From Chamaesiphon sp. (GTDB lineage: Bacteria > Cyanobacteriota > Cyanobacteriia > Cyanobacteriales > Chamaesiphonaceae): a DNA stretch of 5,771 nucleotides. The translations under genes were made by a program, and so were the position numbers. This document shows positions 5,718 through 5,771 of this stretch, one piece after another (the stretch's first letter is position 1; the number at the start of each line of letters is the position of its first letter). The stretch is taken from NCBI GenBank assembly GCA_026786125.1, contig JAJAYU010000250.1, positions 1 to 5,771 of the forward strand. Reading direction: 5' to 3'. The notes under the pieces were generated by a model. The model saw nothing but the letters and a program-made list of their open reading frames with translations, did not search any database and was not told where the DNA came from.

Positions 5718-5771
5718 ATGATCGCAACCCCACTCTATCGTCAACTATTCAACCAATTGAGTCAATGGATC
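5718..5771 (+). CDS. Start of a probable transposase (runs off the window)
   Basis: Only the first 18 codons are present, reading MIATPLYRQLFNQLSQWI. This resembles from memory the N-terminus of cyanobacterial DDE transposases related to the IS4 group, in which TPLYRQLxxQLxQW is followed by a helical region. The frame is open to the window edge, and an upstream in-frame TAA at 5646 makes ATG 5718 the first ATG. No strong ribosome binding site is visible. If this is an insertion sequence, its left terminal repeat should lie in 5530-5717, a 188-base stretch with no other gene that I can see. I could not define the repeat without the other end. With so little protein visible the call is tentative. 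Confidence 0.4.
   Translation, partial: MIATPLYRQLFNQLSQWI

Overview
The window looks like a cyanobacterial chromosome. Its first two genes are petB and petD, adjacent and in the order found in cyanobacteria and plastids. The RecJ-like protein and the alpha/beta hydrolase also read like cyanobacterial versions, and the hexamer CGATCG (core of the cyanobacterial HIP1 palindrome) is strikingly frequent. A filamentous or Chamaesiphon-like lineage is a guess only.

Layout. Positions 1-509 hold the 3' part of petB (cytochrome b6, missing about the first 46 residues at the window edge), followed by petD (subunit IV, 637-1119). The 127-base petB-petD spacer is built almost entirely of 7-bp repeats that run forward on the left and inverted on the right, so it could fold into a long hairpin within the petBD mRNA. 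A terminator-like hairpin follows petD. On the minus strand comes a Uma2-family (DUF820) nuclease-fold gene of unknown role (1223-1831). Divergent from it is a recJ-like DHH-family single-strand exonuclease gene. Its natural start appears to be at 1919, but an in-frame TAG at 2057-2059 interrupts it, and the remaining open frame restarts at 2132 and runs to 4270. Its 3' end overlaps by 32 bases, tail to tail, with a minus-strand alpha/beta hydrolase gene (4239-5147) that has an intact catalytic triad.

The last 600 bases look like an eroding accessory patch. They hold a minus-strand brnT-type toxin remnant with a frameshift near 5405-5413, whose 3' end runs into two GC-rich palindromes sharing the 11-mer GGGGTTCCCCC. 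No BrnA antitoxin gene is visible in its usual downstream place. After a 188-base gap, the first 18 codons of a probable transposase gene begin at 5718 and run off the window.

The genes do not form one pathway. petB and petD encode the core of the cytochrome b6f complex in thylakoid membranes; recJ is DNA repair; the hydrolase and Uma2 genes have no assigned substrate. I see no convincing new multi-gene system. The most informative observations are the amber codon in recJ, the heptamer hairpin inside the petBD operon and the decayed toxin gene.
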